Source of the DNA: a virus
Length of the DNA stretch: 24,069 nucleotides
Strand: one strand, 5' to 3'
IMG/VR virus record: IMGVR_UViG_3300046002_005306
Location: 1-24,069 of that record
The position numbers and the translations under genes are program-made. Of the stretch, positions 15,205 to 23,700 are shown piece by piece. The first letter of the stretch is position 1, and each line of letters begins with the position of its first letter. A model generated the notes under the pieces. It was not told where the DNA came from. It did no database searches and was given only the letters and a program-made list of their open reading frames with translations.

Positions 15205-15230
15205 ATTGTCTCATTAAATTTGTTTTCCAT
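15201..15230 (-). CDS. Possible 9-codon leader frame MENKFNETI
   Basis: On the minus strand an AGGA sits 7 bases before an ATG at 15230. The frame ends in a TGA that overlaps the ATG of the 496-residue radical SAM gene (ATGA). The radical SAM start itself has no good ribosome site, so reinitiation after this tiny frame is plausible. Too short to judge by composition. Confidence 0.3.
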   Translation of the reverse strand: MENKFNETI

Positions 15231-15289
15231 GGCAGCATCCTGAGATTAGCAACTGCTGATGCTTTGTCTACTAGGATTTTTTATTTGGA

Positions 15290-16174
15290 TCATAGATTTG
15301 GCGCTTGGTTAATCAAGTAGTATAACATATCTTTTGTAGAAGTAAAATATCTATCTTGATGAAACGGCATTTCTTTGTTGAAAATTTTTTCTAGTTGGCC
15401 GTTGATGTAACTTTCTTGAAACAACGACAGATTTGGAACATTGATGTCTGCACCTTGTTGAATGCAAGATATGACATGATCACACATCTCTTTGTGATTG
15501 ACATATGGGATAAATGAGATAAATTGTTGATATTGTTTATAAAATTCTGAAGAGAAGTCAAATGTTCGTCCAAGAAATAATTCTAATTTATTGATTCGTT
15601 CAACAAACAAATCTATATTATAAAAATCTTTGAAGTTGAAATAAAACACCTTGCAACTATTTTTATACCTTAGATTTTTTTGTTTGATCCAGTAACCGTT
15701 TATTCCTGGGTCACGAAATCCAAATTTATAAAACTCTCTAAGAACGTATCTGGGAATATTGTTATCAGTTTTTTGTAGAAATGGATACGAATGGTGTATC
15801 AATGCCAACGTATCTTGGTAGAAACGGTTGTTTAGTTTAGCAACAGTATCAACTTCGAGATTGTTGTTGTCTAAGGCAAGATCGGCAGCTCTTAGTAAAC
15901 TAACTGATGATAGCAGCAGTAGATCTTCTTGTTCAAATCGAATACTAATAAGTTGCGACACGTTGTTCAATTCTGACATGAACTTTTCGGACCAATGCTC
16001 TGCGTAAAATAAACGATTGTTGACATAACTGTCAGTTACATAATGACTAGTCCCAATGGAAGTAAATGCGCCACCGGCAACATCTGCAATATTAAAATAT
16101 TTGTTTAGAACATTTTCTAAAAAGTGTCCGTGACTTCCGGCAACAAAGTCAATTGGAATTTTATTATGTAACAT
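15290..16174 (-). CDS. Unknown protein with FVAGSHGHFLENVLNKYF start, possible sulfotransferase-like
   Basis: This gene gives 294 residues from the ATG at 16174. A longer frame opens at 16225, but it would overlap the previous gene by 62 bases. Starting at 16174 gives an 11-base overlap and puts the conserved-looking MLHNKIPIDFVAGSHGHFLE right at the N-terminus. GSHGHFLE after a hydrophobic strand resembles a nucleotide or PAPS phosphate loop. I recall comparable starts in aquatic phage proteins labelled sulfotransferase-like, but the second sulfotransferase motif is not evident. The rest is rich in Phe, Tyr, Asn and Leu, without membrane segments. It is strongly AT-rich compared with gp46 and gp47, suggesting separate ancestry. 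Confidence 0.6.
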   Translation of the reverse strand: MLHNKIPIDFVAGSHGHFLENVLNKYFNIADVAGGAFTSIGTSHYVTDSYVNNRLFYAEHWSEKFMSELNNVSQLISIRFEQEDLLLLSSVSLLRAADLALDNNNLEVDTVAKLNNRFYQDTLALIHHSYPFLQKTDNNIPRYVLREFYKFGFRDPGINGYWIKQKNLRYKNSCKVFYFNFKDFYNIDLFVERINKLELFLGRTFDFSSEFYKQYQQFISFIPYVNHKEMCDHVISCIQQGADINVPNLSLFQESYINGQLEKIFNKEMPFHQDRYFTSTKDMLYYLINQAPNL

Positions 16175-16733
16175 GATTACAACCAAAATGTATAAACAGT
16201 TTGTTGATGCTAACAGAATACACAAACTCTTTAACGGTAAACCCTGGAATATTAATACTGGCCATATTGTAAAATCTATCCACCAACCGGGTATCGTCGA
16301 TAAAAGTTGTATTCATATTTATAATCAGATGACTAGCTTGATAAGCATTGGATACACTTGTTAGCAAATTGGTTAGATTAGCAAGACTACGATATTTCAG
16401 CATAGGAGATCGATCAAATACCACCACAGGAGTAACAACGTCTAGACTAGGCCAGCGTATGCAATGATCTTGTTGATCATCAACTAATTTGTCAAATTTG
16501 TTCCTGCTTAATTTGAATTGCAATGCATTTTTTACAGTTTCTAATCTGATTATCCTGTTATTAGGAAACATATCATAATAATGCCACGCACAGCAATCGA
16601 CTAGCACACACTCGTTGGAAAAAATTTCTAAGTTTATTAATTGGTGCTTAGAATCAAATTGTTGACAGTAAACCTGTTGATAAAACTTGTCTCGGTTCTC
16701 GTCAGTAACTTTAGTTTGAAGTATTATACCCAT
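16164..16733 (-). CDS. Unknown AT-rich accessory protein (189 aa)
   Basis: Not recognised. It starts MGIILQTKVTDENRDKFYQQ. Alternating strands and helices such as ECVLVDCCAWHYYDMFP, NNRIIRLE and WPSLDVVTPVVVFDRSPMLK, then HLIINMNTTFIDDTRLVDRF, suggest an alpha/beta (Rossmann-like) fold. LVDCCAW...RIIRLE recalls the SAM-binding half of methyltransferases, but no glycine-rich loop is visible. The motif VVFDRSPMLKYRSL looks worth searching. It overlaps the upstream gene by 23 bases and the downstream gene by 11, so the three unknown genes are tightly packed and probably translated together, next to a radical SAM gene. Confidence 0.6.
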   Translation of the reverse strand: MGIILQTKVTDENRDKFYQQVYCQQFDSKHQLINLEIFSNECVLVDCCAWHYYDMFPNNRIIRLETVKNALQFKLSRNKFDKLVDDQQDHCIRWPSLDVVTPVVVFDRSPMLKYRSLANLTNLLTSVSNAYQASHLIINMNTTFIDDTRLVDRFYNMASINIPGFTVKEFVYSVSINKLFIHFGCNHVT

Positions 16734-17166
16734 AAACCCATGTTAACGGTTGCACAAAATTAAAATATTTTCCTAGATCCTGGTCAAACATGCCAGACTT
16801 TGTTACTATAAATCCTTGATCTTCTGTGATGTTGGTAATAAACTGTATCAAATCGGTGCTGTGATTTTCGGTATTTCTTATAACTTTGTTGGTATCGTTG
16901 CCTAGAATACAATATCGATTTATACCTATGTAAAATGTTTTAACATGACTAGCTAAATGTTGCTTGCAGTTAGCAATAATTGTAGAAACCCACATTGAGC
17001 TATTTAAAATTAAAATAAGATTTTCAGACGTTGAGTCATGAGTAAAATGCTGCTTGAATTCGTTATCGGTGCCAATGTAGTTTACATGCATGTTGTTGAA
17101 TAACTCCATAATCAATTTATCTTGGTCGCATAATGTAGTTCCTAATTGAACGGTTCGCCAACTCAT
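16711..17166 (-). CDS. Unknown AT-rich accessory protein (151 aa)
   Basis: Not recognised. It starts MSWRTVQLGTTLCDQDKLIM. A strand-rich centre (NLILILNSSMWVSTIIANC and VKTFYIGINRYCILG) gives an alpha/beta look, possibly a small Rossmann-type domain, with no catalytic motif I can name. It overlaps the gp47 stop by four bases (ATGA), so it is translated right after gp47. Its 3' end overlaps the 189-residue gene by 23 bases. Base composition is AT-rich like the next two genes. Partner function within the cassette is only an inference. Confidence 0.6.
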   Translation of the reverse strand: MSWRTVQLGTTLCDQDKLIMELFNNMHVNYIGTDNEFKQHFTHDSTSENLILILNSSMWVSTIIANCKQHLASHVKTFYIGINRYCILGNDTNKVIRNTENHSTDLIQFITNITEDQGFIVTKSGMFDQDLGKYFNFVQPLTWVYGYNTSN

Positions 17167-18179
17167 AAGTTTTGATAAATCTTCAGCAGTAGTTTGTTAT
17201 CATAGAACTCTGACTCAATGTTGGTCAGCTGATCGGTAACAATTTGATCCACGCTTTCAAACTTGATCTCGCCTGGTGCAAGATCTTCGCTGACTCCAGA
17301 AGTCTTGTTTGGGATCAAGGCCATCTCTCGCAAGTTGTAGTCTTTGACAAATGTTTCTTTGATAAAATTAGCTTCTTCGTAGCTGATCTCAATATCTAAG
17401 TTTACACGAACATGCATCTTGGGTGCAAGCAAAGTGGTAGCGTTATCGATCAAGTTGGCAAGACCATACACTCGGTACTTGGGCTGATCTGGCCAAGCAT
17501 AAAACTCGGGCTCCTTGCCCCAGTCTAGAATCATCATTCCTCGATCGTCGTCGCCTGCGTCAGCATAGTTGTGCGGAAAACAGTTGCCAATATAGGTAAT
17601 GTTCTTTTTGGTTTGTCGCTTGTGGAAGTGTCCAGTAAACACATGATCAAAATGTGCAAAGTCTTCACGTTGCACCTCGCCATGGTCTGGCATGGCCACC
17701 ATGGCATTCATCATGTATCCGGGCAGCTCAAAGTGCCCAAACATGTACTTGCCGGTCAGTTTGGGAATACGTTTGTAATCGTCGGCACACAGCCAAGGTG
17801 CAATAACAACATTACCACTATCAAACCAGTCATTGCAAATATGTACATTTGGAAGATGCTTGGCCCATTCTACACTCTGGATATCACGCTTGTCACGATA
17901 GTACAGGTCGTGATTGCCGGGTATAAAGTACACAGCAGAAAAGTTGTTGTTCATGTGCTCTAATGCTTGCAGGCTGTAGTTCAGCGTGACAATATTTAAG
18001 CTAGAGCGATTGTTGTGCCAATCGCCCAGGAACAAGCAAGTTTCGCACCCTTCTTCTAGGGCCTTGGCAGTGGCCCACTTGACAAAACTCAAACAGTCTT
18101 CGTTGTGCAAAGTGCTGTTTGACTTGAGTCCAAAGTGAATGTCAGTGAAGATTGCGGCTTTTTTGAATAAGTTACTCAT
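17163..18179 (-). CDS. 47: Recombination endonuclease subunit gp47 (Mre11/SbcD-like)
   Basis: This 338-residue calcineurin-type phosphoesterase has all metal-binding motifs: FTDIHFG (Asp12, His14), FLGDWHNN, PGNHD, GHFE and GHFHKRQ. In T4 gp47 is the nuclease that, with the gp46 ATPase, resects DNA ends for recombination and replication. Length equals T4 gp47 (339). The ATG at 18179 overlaps the end of gp55 by eight bases, and its stop overlaps the next start (ATGA), so it belongs to the unit driven from the promoter at 19121-19148. Confidence 0.96.
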   Translation of the reverse strand: MSNLFKKAAIFTDIHFGLKSNSTLHNEDCLSFVKWATAKALEEGCETCLFLGDWHNNRSSLNIVTLNYSLQALEHMNNNFSAVYFIPGNHDLYYRDKRDIQSVEWAKHLPNVHICNDWFDSGNVVIAPWLCADDYKRIPKLTGKYMFGHFELPGYMMNAMVAMPDHGEVQREDFAHFDHVFTGHFHKRQTKKNITYIGNCFPHNYADAGDDDRGMMILDWGKEPEFYAWPDQPKYRVYGLANLIDNATTLLAPKMHVRVNLDIEISYEEANFIKETFVKDYNLREMALIPNKTSGVSEDLAPGEIKFESVDQIVTDQLTNIESEFYDNKLLLKIYQNL

Positions 18180-19092
18180 CTACTGATTGTACTACATCGT
18201 CCAGGCTAGATACAACCGGTCCGGACAGTGCTGCCATACTTTTGGCACCAGAGTTCTGACGAGTCCATGACGGGTTCAAGCCGTTGATCTCTAGAATGTC
18301 ATCGCGGATGTTTTGATTTTTCTTTTCGATGTTAAGAATTCGAGTAAAGCTGTTAGTAATCGCAGCCGTGTAATAAGCAAATGGGTTCTGGCTCTTGGAC
18401 TCATCGAACTGTAAACCAATCTGTGATAGCTGCAATAGAGCTTGACCACGCATTTCTTCATTGTAAGTGTATCCTCGCCAGTTGGATCGTGTGGCATATC
18501 GTTCGCACAGTTTCATAAACATCATGGCCAGTTTACGGGTCATGTTGCCGTGTTCTCTGCAGAACTCACCTGTGGCCAAGTCGCCCTTCCAGTGACTGCG
18601 ACCTACCATGAATGTGGTTTTGTCTTCGGCCAGGCGATAGTGTTCAAACGGTGGGAAGTTTAACCGAACATAGTTCATGTCCAGCACTGGCTCGTCGATC
18701 AGTCCAGCTAAGGGATCATCTTCGACTGCATCGTCTAGATCTAAAATTTCTTCCAGCTTGCGTTTTTTGGCTTCGGCTTTGGTAATTTTTTTAGGTGCTT
18801 TGGGGATATGTTCCCACATGGTGATTCGAAACACTAGATCTGTGTTGGCAATTTTTTTTTGATCAACGATCTCGCCAGTCTCGCGTTTGATACGGTCTGC
18901 ACGTACTTTGCGTGCTTCTACAATTGTGCGTTGATTGATCTTGTCAACTGTGGGCAAAATAAGATCATATTGGTGATCCAGATCTCTGTCTCGGTACCAG
19001 CAGTAGGTATTTTTGCTGGCGTGTATTTCTTTTAGAATATCTCTGTTGTTGAGATAGTTAACGCGGGGAGCCGCTTTGGGTAGTAAAGACAT
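18172..19092 (-). CDS. 55: Late-transcription sigma factor gp55-like, with large insertion
   Basis: This protein has 306 residues against 185 in T4 gp55. The N-terminus PRVNYLNNRDILKEI matches T4 PKYNYVNNKELLQAI. The C-terminal half has the sigma-2-like core: MTRKLAMMFMKLCERYATRS, NWRGYTYNEEMRGQALLQL, FDESKSQNPFAYYTAAITNS and FTRILNIEKKNQNI. The tail SSLDDVVQSVDE resembles the acidic/hydrophobic clamp-binding end of T4 gp55. Between them, about residues 30-175, lies an extra segment with a lysine-rich patch (PKAPKKITKAEAKKRK), an acidic patch and FMVGRSHWKGDLATGEF. gp55 directs host polymerase to TATAAATA-type late promoters, and such boxes occur near virion genes here. TAGGAG (19110-19105) is the ribosome site, with a slightly long spacing of 12 bases. 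Confidence 0.85.
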   Translation of the reverse strand: MSLLPKAAPRVNYLNNRDILKEIHASKNTYCWYRDRDLDHQYDLILPTVDKINQRTIVEARKVRADRIKRETGEIVDQKKIANTDLVFRITMWEHIPKAPKKITKAEAKKRKLEEILDLDDAVEDDPLAGLIDEPVLDMNYVRLNFPPFEHYRLAEDKTTFMVGRSHWKGDLATGEFCREHGNMTRKLAMMFMKLCERYATRSNWRGYTYNEEMRGQALLQLSQIGLQFDESKSQNPFAYYTAAITNSFTRILNIEKKNQNIRDDILEINGLNPSWTRQNSGAKSMAALSGPVVSSLDDVVQSVDE

Positions 19093-19120
19093 AGTTGTCG
19101 GGATCTCCTAATATGTACTT

Positions 19121-19148
19121 ATTGTAGCATTTTTACAACAAGTGTCAA
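19121..19148 (-). promoter_or_regulatory. Near-consensus host sigma-70 promoter for the gp55/gp47/gp46 unit
   Basis: The minus strand reads TTGACA (19148-19143), a 16-base spacer, then TACAAT (19126-19121). The first transcribed base should be near 19114, giving a leader of about 20 bases with the ribosome site TAGGAG. It suits early expression by unmodified host polymerase, ahead of the late sigma gene. It is the best promoter in the window. Confidence 0.8.
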
Positions 19149-19183
19149 CCTTTTTGTTATAAACTTTGCCGTTTTTGTTTGGG

Positions 19184-19190
19184 TTAAATA
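19184..19190 (+). promoter_or_regulatory. Late-type box TTAAATA before the gp48-like gene
   Basis: GGTTAAATACAG on the plus strand lies 18 bases before the start codon, followed by AGGA as ribosome site. It fits a gp55-type late promoter with a short leader and faces away from the sigma-70 promoter of gp55. Confidence 0.5.
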
Positions 19191-19208
19191 CAGTATAGGA
19201 AAATAATC

Positions 19209-20492
19209 ATGGCCAGCCCAGAACAACTATCATTACAAATAACTGCAATTGACGCTGCCCTTATAGTATCGCGGGAGCAATTTGCAGGTCAAACATCTGG
19301 GTCAGCTGAGCAAAAACAACTAGCTGTAGCAATCAATCAACTTGAGCAAGAAAAAGAATCTTTACAGGCGCAACTTTCTTCTTTTACCACAGCAAATGTC
19401 ACAGCTTCTACCATAGGCGCAGGTGTGGTACCACAAACCACAGTAGACGAATTTGGTCAAGTGGTAGCAGTTGACTCGCCTGCAGCGGCATCAGTACCAC
19501 AAACAACTGTGGATGAATTTGGTCAAATTGTTCCTGTTACTGGACCGGCTCCAGTTGGAGTACCGCAAACCACAGTGAATGAATTTGGACAAACTGTTCC
19601 CAATCCTGACTTTCCAGGCAACAACTTGGCGTCTGATTCAGAAGATTCACAGTCTCGAAGAGTGGCAGCAGAACAAAAAAGTGCTATCAATCAGGCCACT
19701 CTGCAAGCCAGATACAAACAACCTGCCAACGATGACTGGCGTGTTCGACTGAGTTTGAGTGTAGGAGCCAACTACTTGTACAAAGATCCTAACCCAGGCA
19801 TCTTGGCACCATTGTCCAAAACTGACGGGGTGGTGTTTCCCTACACTCCCACTATCGACACCAGTTATGTGGCCAATTATGAAAAAACTGACCTGGTACA
19901 CTCCAACTATCGTGGCGCATTTTATAAAAACAGTGCAGTGCAAGATGTCAACATAAGAGGCATGTTCACGGCACAGGACACCAGTGAAGCAGCATACATG
20001 CTGGCAGTGATACACTTTTTCCGTTCAGTGACCAAAATGTTCTACGGCGAGGATGCGCAACGTGGCGCACCGCCGCCCTTGGTATATCTCACAGGCTTTG
20101 GAGATTTTCAGTTTGCCGGTCATCCTTGTGTGGTCACCAACTTTGCCTACACTTTACCAAGTGATGTGGACTACATACGTGCCAACAATCCCAACAACTA
20201 CGGCACTGACCTGCTGAATCGTCGAGAAGCACCGTTGAGTTCACCAACTCCGTTTGCCAGTCAACTTGGTCGCCTGATTAATTCAGCATTGGTGCCAGGA
20301 GCTTTGCCAGCCAAGCCAACACAGTCACCTATAACACAAAGTGTAACCAACACTTCTCGGGCCACTTATGTGCCCACCAAGATTGAAATCAGTATCACAT
20401 TGTTGCCAATGCAGACTCGAGATCAAATTAGCAAACAATTTAGTCTCAAAGACTTTGCTAATGGTAAATTAATTCAAGGAGGGTTCTGGTAA
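19209..20492 (+). CDS. 48: Baseplate tail-tube cap protein, gp48-like
   Basis: This 427-residue protein has three parts. Residues 1-60 form a Gln/Glu/Leu-rich probable coiled coil. Residues 74-140 hold three repeats of about 22 residues. The conserved domain, from about 170, begins WRVRLSLSVGANYLYKDPNP and contains SNYRGAFYKNSAVQDV, FTAQDTSEAAYMLAVIHFFR and SVTKMFYG. It ends EISITLLPMQTRDQISKQFS and FSLKDFANGKLIQGGFW. T4 gp48 shows the same ending logic (strand with EIT, then a tail near GTF) and an equivalent S.EDLMAII..Y.YF block. In T4 it forms the cap between baseplate hub and tail tube. The repeats and coiled coil are additional to T4. It is the first gene of the unit, with AGGA about 9 bases before the ATG. 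Confidence 0.75.
   Translation: MASPEQLSLQITAIDAALIVSREQFAGQTSGSAEQKQLAVAINQLEQEKESLQAQLSSFTTANVTASTIGAGVVPQTTVDEFGQVVAVDSPAAASVPQTTVDEFGQIVPVTGPAPVGVPQTTVNEFGQTVPNPDFPGNNLASDSEDSQSRRVAAEQKSAINQATLQARYKQPANDDWRVRLSLSVGANYLYKDPNPGILAPLSKTDGVVFPYTPTIDTSYVANYEKTDLVHSNYRGAFYKNSAVQDVNIRGMFTAQDTSEAAYMLAVIHFFRSVTKMFYGEDAQRGAPPPLVYLTGFGDFQFAGHPCVVTNFAYTLPSDVDYIRANNPNNYGTDLLNRREAPLSSPTPFASQLGRLINSALVPGALPAKPTQSPITQSVTNTSRATYVPTKIEISITLLPMQTRDQISKQFSLKDFANGKLIQGGFW
19428..19625 (+). repeat. Three 66-bp in-gene repeats, VPQTTVDEFGQ unit
   Basis: Units start at 19428, 19494 and 19560 (residues 74, 96 and 118), each opening VPQTTV(D/N)EFGQ followed by a variable Pro/Ala/Val segment. Period is exactly 66 bases or 22 residues. 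The DNA copies differ at many third positions, so they are not recent duplicates. Confidence 0.9.
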
Positions 20493-20794
20493 TGGCCGCA
20501 ACCTACGACGCAACAAGTCCCTACTACGCAACACCGTTCAGTCAGTTTTATCTGGACAGCATGGTCAATCGTGTTATTCCCCGAGAAGACGACGATTTGC
20601 AATTCACAATCAACTTGACATATCAGAACAGACCCGACTTGTTGGCCTATGACTTGTATGGATCGGGTGCGCTGTGGTGGGTGTTTTATCAACGCAATCC
20701 CAATACACTTACAAAACCTCCACTGGACTTTTTGGCCAACACCACAATCTACTTGCCTAAAATTACCACGCTGAAGTCAGCCCTGGGATTCTAA
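20492..20794 (+). CDS. 53: Baseplate wedge protein, gp53-like
   Basis: This 100-residue protein has RPDLLAYDLYGSGALWWVFY followed by QRNPN, matching the core of T4 gp53 (RPEELANAIYGNPQLYWVLL..N). It is a LysM-like module of baseplate wedge proteins that help join wedges around the hub. T4 gp53 is about 196 residues, so this is a short form ending soon after FLANTTIYLPKITTLKSALG, as I recall for other aquatic T4-like phages. The start shares one base with the previous stop (TAATG), so translation is coupled. Confidence 0.8.
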   Translation: MAATYDATSPYYATPFSQFYLDSMVNRVIPREDDDLQFTINLTYQNRPDLLAYDLYGSGALWWVFYQRNPNTLTKPPLDFLANTTIYLPKITTLKSALGF

Positions 20795-20797
20795 AGT

Positions 20798-23700
20798 ATG
20801 GCTAGATCTGTTGCAGAAATAGAAGCAGAAATTGCTAGACTTCAGGCAGAATTTGATGCGGTGCAAGCAGCCGCACGAGCTTCTGGTGATATTTATAGTC
20901 CTCTTCTAAACACAAGAGAACAATTAAGAGCTCAAATAGCTCAACTTCGACGTGAGTTAAGAACCGCGGTTGCACAAGAAAACAGCACACAGCCTTCACC
21001 GCCTGCCACAGCCAGTCAAACAGTACAAGCAGACGGCCCGCAAGGCCCTACTAAACCGCCTGTACAAGAAGTTGACGCTGCTGGACGAGTAGTTGCAGCA
21101 CCACCAGTCACACCAGCCACCAATGCTACCCCGACACCAACAACTGCAACCAATGTTGAAAACAACACAGACCCCAAAACAGTAACTCTAGCACAAAGTC
21201 AGGCCACTACTCCACAAACACTTGCTGGGCAACCGCTGAAAGCACCGGCTGTTGGTGCCAGTTCTGAAGGTAATGCTGGGGAAGCCGAAGCACAGGCGCA
21301 GTTGTCTGCTGGCCAAGGTGCGCCAGGAGCAGATGCTGCACCTACTTCTCCACAAGCAACACAAGCAGCAGTCGATGCAGCCTACAACACAGCAGTCAAA
21401 ATCAAACCACAGGATAATGTACTGGACAAATTTTCCAGTTACACATACACTGCATCTGTGTATCTGTTGACGCCACCGCAGTATGAACAACTGCTAAACA
21501 GCAAAAACAAAACTGTAAACGGTTATCAGTTGTTGTTTCAAAGTGGAGGTGCTGGCAACAATGTGGGTGGTGTGCAAGGTGCCAGTGCGCCTGGCGGAGC
21601 TGGCGTGATTCCAGATGCAACCAGTCCAGATGCAGGCCGCAATCCTTTCTTTGATCATGACTTTTATATTGATTCAATAACCATGGAAAATGCCATGGCT
21701 GGAAAACAAACTGGTGCAGCTCACATGGTCACTGACATCAAATTCACAGTGATTGAACCCATGGGCATAACTCTACTAGATCGGCTGTATGATGCAGTTA
21801 AAGACATAGCACCAAAAGACGGAGCAGGCGTGGTAAACTACAGTGCTGCAACGTATCTCATGGTCATACGTTTCTTTGGCTATGACGAAAGCGGCCAACT
21901 GGTCACACCGGGTCAAGCACCAAACAGCGGCGGCCTGAGCAATCCCAAAGCAGTGGTTGAGAAATTTGTTCCGTTCTTGATCAAAAAAATCAACTGGGGC
22001 GTGGGCAACAAACTGGTGCAGTATGACTTTGAATGCGCACCCGTTGGGCAGCTGATTGGTAGTTCCACTGCCCGCGGTACCATACCCTACGACATTGAAC
22101 TCACTGATTCCACTGTGGGTGGTTTGTTGGCAGGCAAAGCCACCTATGGCACTGGCACGCCCGCTGTCAACACACCAAGTACCACAGGAGACTTTGCCAG
22201 AGCTGACCGTGTGGCTCCAACCAAAGCAAACTCAGCACCATCCAAAAAAACAGTCACTCAAGGCTTGATGGATGCAATGAATACGTTTCAACGCGACTTG
22301 GTTCAACGAAACATCTACCGTACTGCCGACGAGTATGAAATAGAATTTACCAAAGACGCAGAAGAAATCAAAAATGCCACCATTGTTCTCAGTGACAATA
22401 AAAAAGTTGACAAACCAGGCACGCCAATGAATTCGCCGCCCACGGTAGCTGGCGGCCCCGCGCTAGATCCTGCCAAACAATCAGCCGACCTGGCCCGGCG
22501 AAACATGGCCATCACTGCTGGTCAACAAATTGTGCAAGCCATTGAACTGGCAATTCGCAACAGCAGTTACATATACAATCAAAGTTTGCTTGTTACTAAA
22601 CCAGATGGTAGTCAGGTGCCAAATCCTGTGGCCAGAAGCAAACCAATGAAATGGTTTTTGATTTCAATGAGTGCAACAACAATTGGTACAATAGATCCAC
22701 TGCGTAATGATTATGCGTACAAGATCAAGTATACAATCAGTGCTTTCAATGTTCCTAACTTTGACAGCAAATATTTTCCAGTGACACAATTTCCAGGAAC
22801 TCACAAGCAGTACAATTACTGGTTTACGGGACAAAACAATGCTATTGTAGATTATCAAGCACAATTCAACAGTTATTACAATGTCACAGTAAGTGGTTCA
22901 ACTCCTGAAGACAGTGCCACACAAAAAATACGTGAAAAATACACGTCCAGCATGCGAGACATTCCTAGATATGTGTATGCTGCAAGAAGTACTGAAAGTG
23001 CAGCAGGTGCTCCGGGCAAAAGCAATGAAGTGAGCTCAAATGCAGCTGAGTATTTGTACAGTCCTAGCGACCTGCACACTGCCAAGGTAAAAATCATAGG
23101 CGATCCGGCCTGGATTCAACAAGGCAGTTTGTTTCGTCCAATTACAGATCAAACATTTACCGGTATCAATGTGGCACCGGGATTCTTGCCCGACGGCACT
23201 ATTGACTTTGACAGCAGCCAAGTGTTGTTTGAAATTGCTTGGCAGCGACCAGAAGATTATGACTTGACCACGGGCCTTGCGGATCCTTATGCCAAAACTC
23301 AAAAAAAGTACGGCGAACGTAAACCATTGCAAAGCAATGTGTATCAGGCTACCAAGGTAACCAGCGAGTTCCGTCAAGGCAAGTTTGAGCAAACACTGAA
23401 CGGCAGTTTGTATTTCTTTCCCAAGCCTGATGGCAGCAATGCCATAGCAGGCAATGCTGCTGCTGCGGTAGCAACCACCAAACCAGCTGATGAATCCAAT
23501 CAAACAGCAGCTACTCAGTTGAGAACTGGTGTTGATTTGACCAATGCATCAGCTGGCGGCGGGCGAGGCAACGGCCAGGCACAGTTGCTGGCAGAACGAG
23601 CCCGACTTGGTACCAGTGTAACCGGTACCAATCCTACCAGTGCATTAGCCCAAGGAACTCAAGCCTTGTTGAATCCGCCAACAGTGTTGCCCAACCCAAG

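Noticed and set aside
16175-16225. Upstream start for the unknown gene at 15290
   Set aside because: It would add a hydrophobic MCILLASTNCLYILVVI and overlap the preceding gene by 62 bases. The internal ATG at 16174 gives a short overlap and a typical N-terminus.
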